Source of the DNA: Trabulsiella odontotermitis
GTDB lineage: Bacteria > Pseudomonadota > Gammaproteobacteria > Enterobacterales > Enterobacteriaceae
Length of the DNA: 64,000 nt
Assembly: GCF_001297775.1 (NCBI RefSeq)
Contig: NZ_LIFX01000010.1
Coordinates: 1 to 64,000, forward strand
Direction: 5' to 3'
The notes under the pieces are model-generated. The model was given only the letters and a program-made list of their open reading frames with translations. It had not been told where the DNA came from and searched no databases. Position numbers and translations under genes: made by a program. Below, one piece after another: positions 60,875-64,000 of the stretch; the stretch's first letter is position 1, and the number at the start of each line of letters is the position of its first letter.

Positions 60875-62089
60875 ATGAAATTACCGATTTATCTCGACTA
60901 CTCCGCAACCACGCCGGTGGACCCGCGTGTTGCCGAGAAAATGATGCAGTTTTTGACCCTGGACGGGACTTTTGGTAACCCCGCTTCCCGTTCACACCGT
61001 TTTGGCTGGCAGGCTGAAGAGGCGGTAGATATCGCCCGTAATCAGATTGCTGAGCTGGTCGGCGCTGACCCGCGTGAAATTGTTTTCACCTCCGGTGCGA
61101 CCGAATCCGATAACCTGGCGATCAAAGGCGCTGCCAACTTCTATCAGAAAAAAGGCAAGCACATCATCACCAGCAAAACCGAACACAAAGCTGTGCTGGA
61201 CACCTGTCGCCAGCTGGAGCGCGAAGGTTTCGAAGTGACGTACCTGGCGCCGCAGCGCAACGGGATCATCGACCTGAAAGAGCTCGAAGCGGCGATGCGT
61301 GACGACACCATCCTTGTTTCCATCATGCACGTGAATAACGAAATCGGCGTGGTGCAGGATATCGCGACCATCGGCGAAATGTGCCGTGCGCGCGGCATCA
61401 TCTATCACGTGGATGCGACCCAGAGCGTCGGCAAACTGCCTATCGACCTCAGCCAACTGAAAGTTGACCTGATGTCCTTCTCTGGTCACAAAATTTATGG
61501 CCCGAAAGGCATCGGCGCGCTGTACGTGCGTCGTAAACCGCGTATCCGCATCGAAGCGCAAATGCACGGCGGCGGTCACGAGCGCGGCATGCGTTCCGGG
61601 ACGTTGCCGGTGCACCAGATCGTTGGCATGGGTGAAGCATACCGTATCGCCAAAGAAGAGATGGAAACCGAGATGGCGCGTCTGCGCGGTCTGCGTAACC
61701 GTCTGTGGAACGGCATCAACGATATCGAAGAAGTTTACCTGAACGGCGATCTTGAGCAGGGCGCGCCAAACATTCTCAACGTCAGCTTTAACTACGTTGA
61801 AGGCGAGTCGCTGATCATGGCGCTGAAAGATCTGGCTGTCTCTTCCGGTTCTGCGTGTACTTCCGCAAGCCTGGAACCGTCCTACGTGCTGCGCGCGCTG
61901 GGCATGAATGACGAGCTGGCCCATAGCTCTATCCGTTTCTCTTTAGGTCGTTTTACTACCGAAGAAGAGATTGACTACACCATCGAACTGGTTCGCAAAT
62001 CCATCGGTCGTCTGCGCGAGCTGTCTCCACTGTGGGACATGTTTAAGCAGGGCGTGGATCTGAACACCATCGAATGGTCACATCACTAA
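60875..62089 (+). CDS. iscS: Cysteine desulfurase IscS
   Basis: A PLP enzyme of 404 aa that takes sulfur from cysteine as a persulfide for Fe-S clusters, thiamine and tRNA thiolation. PLP-binding [12 protein letters not shown] (Lys206 region) and the persulfide loop [10 protein letters not shown] (Cys328) are present. The ATG at 60875 ([16 protein letters not shown]) has GGAG about 10 bp upstream; an in-frame ATG at 60848 is not used. It is 114 bp after iscR. Confidence 0.98.
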   Translation: MKLPIYLDYSATTPVDPRVAEKMMQFLTLDGTFGNPASRSHRFGWQAEEAVDIARNQIAELVGADPREIVFTSGATESDNLAIKGAANFYQKKGKHIITSKTEHKAVLDTCRQLEREGFEVTYLAPQRNGIIDLKELEAAMRDDTILVSIMHVNNEIGVVQDIATIGEMCRARGIIYHVDATQSVGKLPIDLSQLKVDLMSFSGHKIYGPKGIGALYVRRKPRIRIEAQMHGGGHERGMRSGTLPVHQIVGMGEAYRIAKEEMETEMARLRGLRNRLWNGINDIEEVYLNGDLEQGAPNILNVSFNYVEGESLIMALKDLAVSSGSACTSASLEPSYVLRALGMNDELAHSSIRFSLGRFTTEEEIDYTIELVRKSIGRLRELSPLWDMFKQGVDLNTIEWSHH

Positions 62090-62115
62090 TCGGTATCTGA
62101 TAAGGAGAATTCATC

Positions 62116-62502
62116 ATGGCATACAGCGAAAAAGTCATCGATCATTACGAGAATCCACGTAACGTGGGCTCTTTCGACAACAGCGACGAGAACGTCGGCA
62201 GCGGTATGGTGGGTGCACCGGCCTGTGGCGATGTGATGAAGTTGCAGATCAAAGTCAACAATGAAGGTATCATTGAAGACGCGCGTTTCAAGACCTATGG
62301 CTGCGGTTCCGCCATCGCGTCCAGCTCCCTCGTGACCGAATGGGTAAAAGGGAAATCTCTGGACGAAGCGCAGGCGATTAAAAACACCGATATCGCAGAC
62401 GAACTGGAACTGCCGCCGGTGAAAATTCACTGCTCTATTCTGGCAGAAGACGCGATTAAAGCCGCGATTGCGGATTACAAAAGCAAACGTGAAGCCAAAT
62501 AA
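62116..62502 (+). CDS. iscU: Iron-sulfur cluster scaffold IscU
   Basis: A 128-aa scaffold on which IscS builds [2Fe-2S] clusters. Ligand cysteines are Cys37 (GAPACGD), Cys63 (TYGCGSAIASSS) and Cys106 (VKIHCSI). The HscA-recognition motif LPPVK precedes the last Cys. It has an AAGGAG ribosome binding site and lies 26 bp after iscS. Confidence 0.99.
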   Translation: MAYSEKVIDHYENPRNVGSFDNSDENVGSGMVGAPACGDVMKLQIKVNNEGIIEDARFKTYGCGSAIASSSLVTEWVKGKSLDEAQAIKNTDIADELELPPVKIHCSILAEDAIKAAIADYKSKREAK

Positions 62503-62519
62503 TTAGTTGAGGTCGTTGT

Positions 62520-62843
62520 ATGTCGATTACCCTTAGCGACAGTGCTGCAGCACGAGTAAATTCCTTCCTGGCCAACCGTGGTAAAGGCTTTGGCCTGCGC
62601 TTAGGCGTGCGTACCTCCGGCTGCTCGGGCATGGCCTATGTGCTGGAGTTTGTTGACGAACCTTCGGCAGAAGATACCGTGTTCGAAGACAAGGGCGTGA
62701 AGGTTGTTATCGATGGCAAAAGCCTGCAATTCCTCAACGGCACTCAGCTGGACTTCGTCAAAGAAGGCCTCAACGAAGGGTTTAAATTCACCAACCCGAA
62801 CGTGAAAGATGAGTGCGGTTGCGGCGAAAGCTTCAACGTTTAA
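62520..62843 (+). CDS. iscA: A-type iron-sulfur carrier IscA
   Basis: A 107-aa A-type carrier delivering clusters, especially [4Fe-4S]. The three ligands are Cys35 ([10 protein letters not shown]) and the C-terminal pair in DECGCGESF (Cys99, Cys101). It lies 17 bp after iscU. Confidence 0.99.
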   Translation: MSITLSDSAAARVNSFLANRGKGFGLRLGVRTSGCSGMAYVLEFVDEPSAEDTVFEDKGVKVVIDGKSLQFLNGTQLDFVKEGLNEGFKFTNPNVKDECGCGESFNV

Positions 62844-62857
62844 CAGCATGTCCCGAT

Positions 62858-62886
62858 AACCCCACCGCGCCTGCGTGAGTGGGGTT
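62858..62886 (+). other. Intercistronic hairpin between iscA and hscB
   Basis: AACCCCAC-N13-GTGGGGTT, an 8-bp stem followed by TGCTTT. There is no full T-run. Possible partial terminator or processing signal lowering hscBA relative to iscSUA. Confidence 0.55.
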
Positions 62887-62915
62887 TGCTTTACCACGTT
62901 AACCCTGAGATTGTT

Positions 62916-63431
62916 ATGGATTATTTCACCCTCTTTGGGTTGCCAGCCCGCTACCAGCTCGACGCGCAACAGCTCTCCACCCGGTTTCAGGATTTGCAAC
63001 GCCAGTTCCACCCGGACAAATTCGCCAGCCACTCCCAGTCTGAACAGCTTGCCGCTGTACAGCAATCCGCCACCATTAATCAGGCCTGGCAGACGCTGCG
63101 CCATCCGCTGACGCGCGCTGAATATCTGCTCTCCCTGCACGGCTTTGATCTGGCGAGTGAGCAGCATACCGTGCGCGACACGGCGTTTCTGATGGAACAA
63201 CTCGAACTGCGCGAAGAGCTTGACGACATTGAGCAGGCAAAAGACGAGCGCCGTCTTGAGGCGTTTATCAAACGGGTGAAAGGCATGTTTGACACCCGCC
63301 ACCAGCTGATGGTGGAGCAACTCGATAGCGAGGCGTGGGACGCGGCGGCGGATACCGTGCGTAAACTCCGCTTTCTCGATAAACTGCGAAGCAGTGCTGA
63401 ACAACTCGAAGAAAAGCTGCTCGATTTTTAA
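62916..63431 (+). CDS. hscB: Co-chaperone HscB (Hsc20)
   Basis: A 171-aa J-domain protein that delivers IscU to HscA and stimulates its ATPase. The J domain (1-75) has the HPDKFASHS loop near residue 32. The C-terminal three-helix bundle (about 85-171) binds IscU. The ATG at 62916 ([10 protein letters not shown]) matches the family start; the ORF start at 62886 is rejected. hscA follows after 14 bp. Confidence 0.98.
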   Translation: MDYFTLFGLPARYQLDAQQLSTRFQDLQRQFHPDKFASHSQSEQLAAVQQSATINQAWQTLRHPLTRAEYLLSLHGFDLASEQHTVRDTAFLMEQLELREELDDIEQAKDERRLEAFIKRVKGMFDTRHQLMVEQLDSEAWDAAADTVRKLRFLDKLRSSAEQLEEKLLDF

Positions 63432-63445
63432 TTTCGGAAGCAATT

Positions 63446-64000
63446 ATGGCCTTATTACAAATTAGTGAGCCTGGTCTGAGTGCTGCGCCGCACCAGCGTC
63501 GTCTGGCGGCGGGCATCGATTTAGGCACCACCAATTCCCTGGTGGCCACCGTACGTAGCGGTCAGGCGGAAACGCTGGCCGACGACAACGGCCGCCATCT
63601 GCTGCCGTCGGTGGTCCGGTACCAGCCAGACGCGCACCTTGTTGGCTATGAAGCCCGCGCTACTGCCGCGCAGGATCCCGCTAACACCATAAGCTCCGTC
63701 AAACGCATGATGGGCCGCTCCCTTGCCGACATTCAGGCGCGTTACCCGCACCTGCCGTACCAGTTGCAGGCGAGCGAAAACGGCCTGCCGATGATCCACA
63801 CCGCGTCGGGGATGGTTAACCCGGTTCGCGTCTCCGCTGATATTCTCAAAGCGCTGGCGATGCGTGCCACTGCCACACTTGAAGGCGAACTGGACGGCGT
63901 GGTCATCACCGTTCCTGCCTATTTCGATGATGCGCAGCGCCAGGGCACCAAAGACGCCGCGCGTCTGGCCGGGCTGCACGTGTTGCGTCTGCTCAACGAA
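63446..64000 (+). CDS. hscA: Fe-S assembly chaperone HscA (5' part, runs off the window)
   Basis: An Hsp70-class chaperone for IscU. The visible 185 codons cover the first part of the ATPase domain: [19 protein letters not shown], then [12 protein letters not shown] (phosphate 1 loop), [31 protein letters not shown] and [12 protein letters not shown] at the window edge. GGAAG precedes the ATG at 63446. About 430 codons are expected beyond the window. Confidence 0.98.
   Translation, partial: MALLQISEPGLSAAPHQRRLAAGIDLGTTNSLVATVRSGQAETLADDNGRHLLPSVVRYQPDAHLVGYEARATAAQDPANTISSVKRMMGRSLADIQARYPHLPYQLQASENGLPMIHTASGMVNPVRVSADILKALAMRATATLEGELDGVVITVPAYFDDAQRQGTKDAARLAGLHVLRLLNE

Overview
The window is a stretch of enterobacterial (Enterobacteriaceae) chromosome. 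It opens in the 3' part of a 23S rRNA gene and closes inside hscA. Nearly every protein is recognisable as an ortholog of an Escherichia/Salmonella/Citrobacter gene. The order rrn - kgtP - pssA - patZ - trxC - ung - grcA - srmB - nadB - rpoE-rseABC - lepAB - rnc-era-recO-pdxJ-acpS - purL - glmY-glrKR - glnB - hmp - glyA - (accessory locus) - hcaT - csiE - suhB - trmJ - isc matches the E. coli K-12 backbone read on one strand. Some differences from K-12 as I remember it (no eamB/yfiE pair between grcA and srmB, no hcaREFCBD, a rebuilt yph region) point to a relative such as Citrobacter or a nearby genus. The species cannot be fixed from the sequence alone.

Layout. 1-2080: 23S 3' part, an enlarged 23S-5S spacer, 5S and the rrn terminator. 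2.3-9.3 kb: transport, phospholipid synthesis, protein acetylation, tRNA modification and thioredoxin 2. 9.5-15.9 kb: RNA methylation and helicase genes, uracil-DNA glycosylase, the glycyl-radical spare part GrcA under two FNR boxes, and nadB under a NadR box. 16.2-19 kb: the sigma-E operon with a sigma-E promoter and a short coupled upstream ORF. 19.1-25.6 kb: lepA-lepB and rnc-era-recO-pdxJ-acpS, tightly packed with one-base and four-base overlaps. 25.6-33.9 kb: yfhL, yfhH, pgpC, tadA, mltF and purL (PurR box). 34.0-38.4 kb: the small RNA GlmY with overlapping sigma-54 and sigma-70 promoters and GlrR boxes, the glrK-qseG-glrR operon, and glnB (PurR-like box). 38.4-41.2 kb: divergent hmp (NsrR box) and glyA (PurR box).

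41.2-55.7 kb is the accessory part: a divergent carbohydrate locus at the site where K-12 carries yphA-H. The leftward arm encodes an LsrB/RhaS-type binding protein, a two-domain ABC ATPase, two permeases, an FGGY kinase carrying the TCSLV signature of D-ribulokinases, and a KdsD/GutQ-like SIS protein that lacks the usual catalytic lysine; yphA follows. The rightward arm encodes a YphG-like DUF5107/TPR protein, a sugar-porter MFS transporter and an aldose-1-epimerase-like protein, all coupled by overlaps. A ROK repressor sits between the arms. Together they look like a pentulose or pentose-related uptake and phosphorylation pathway whose substrate is unknown. This is the best candidate for an undescribed system in the window.

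55.8-64 kb: hcaT, csiE, suhB, trmJ, a REP pair, and the iron-sulfur assembly operon iscR-iscS-iscU-iscA-hscB-hscA, preceded by two tandem IscR type-1 sites.
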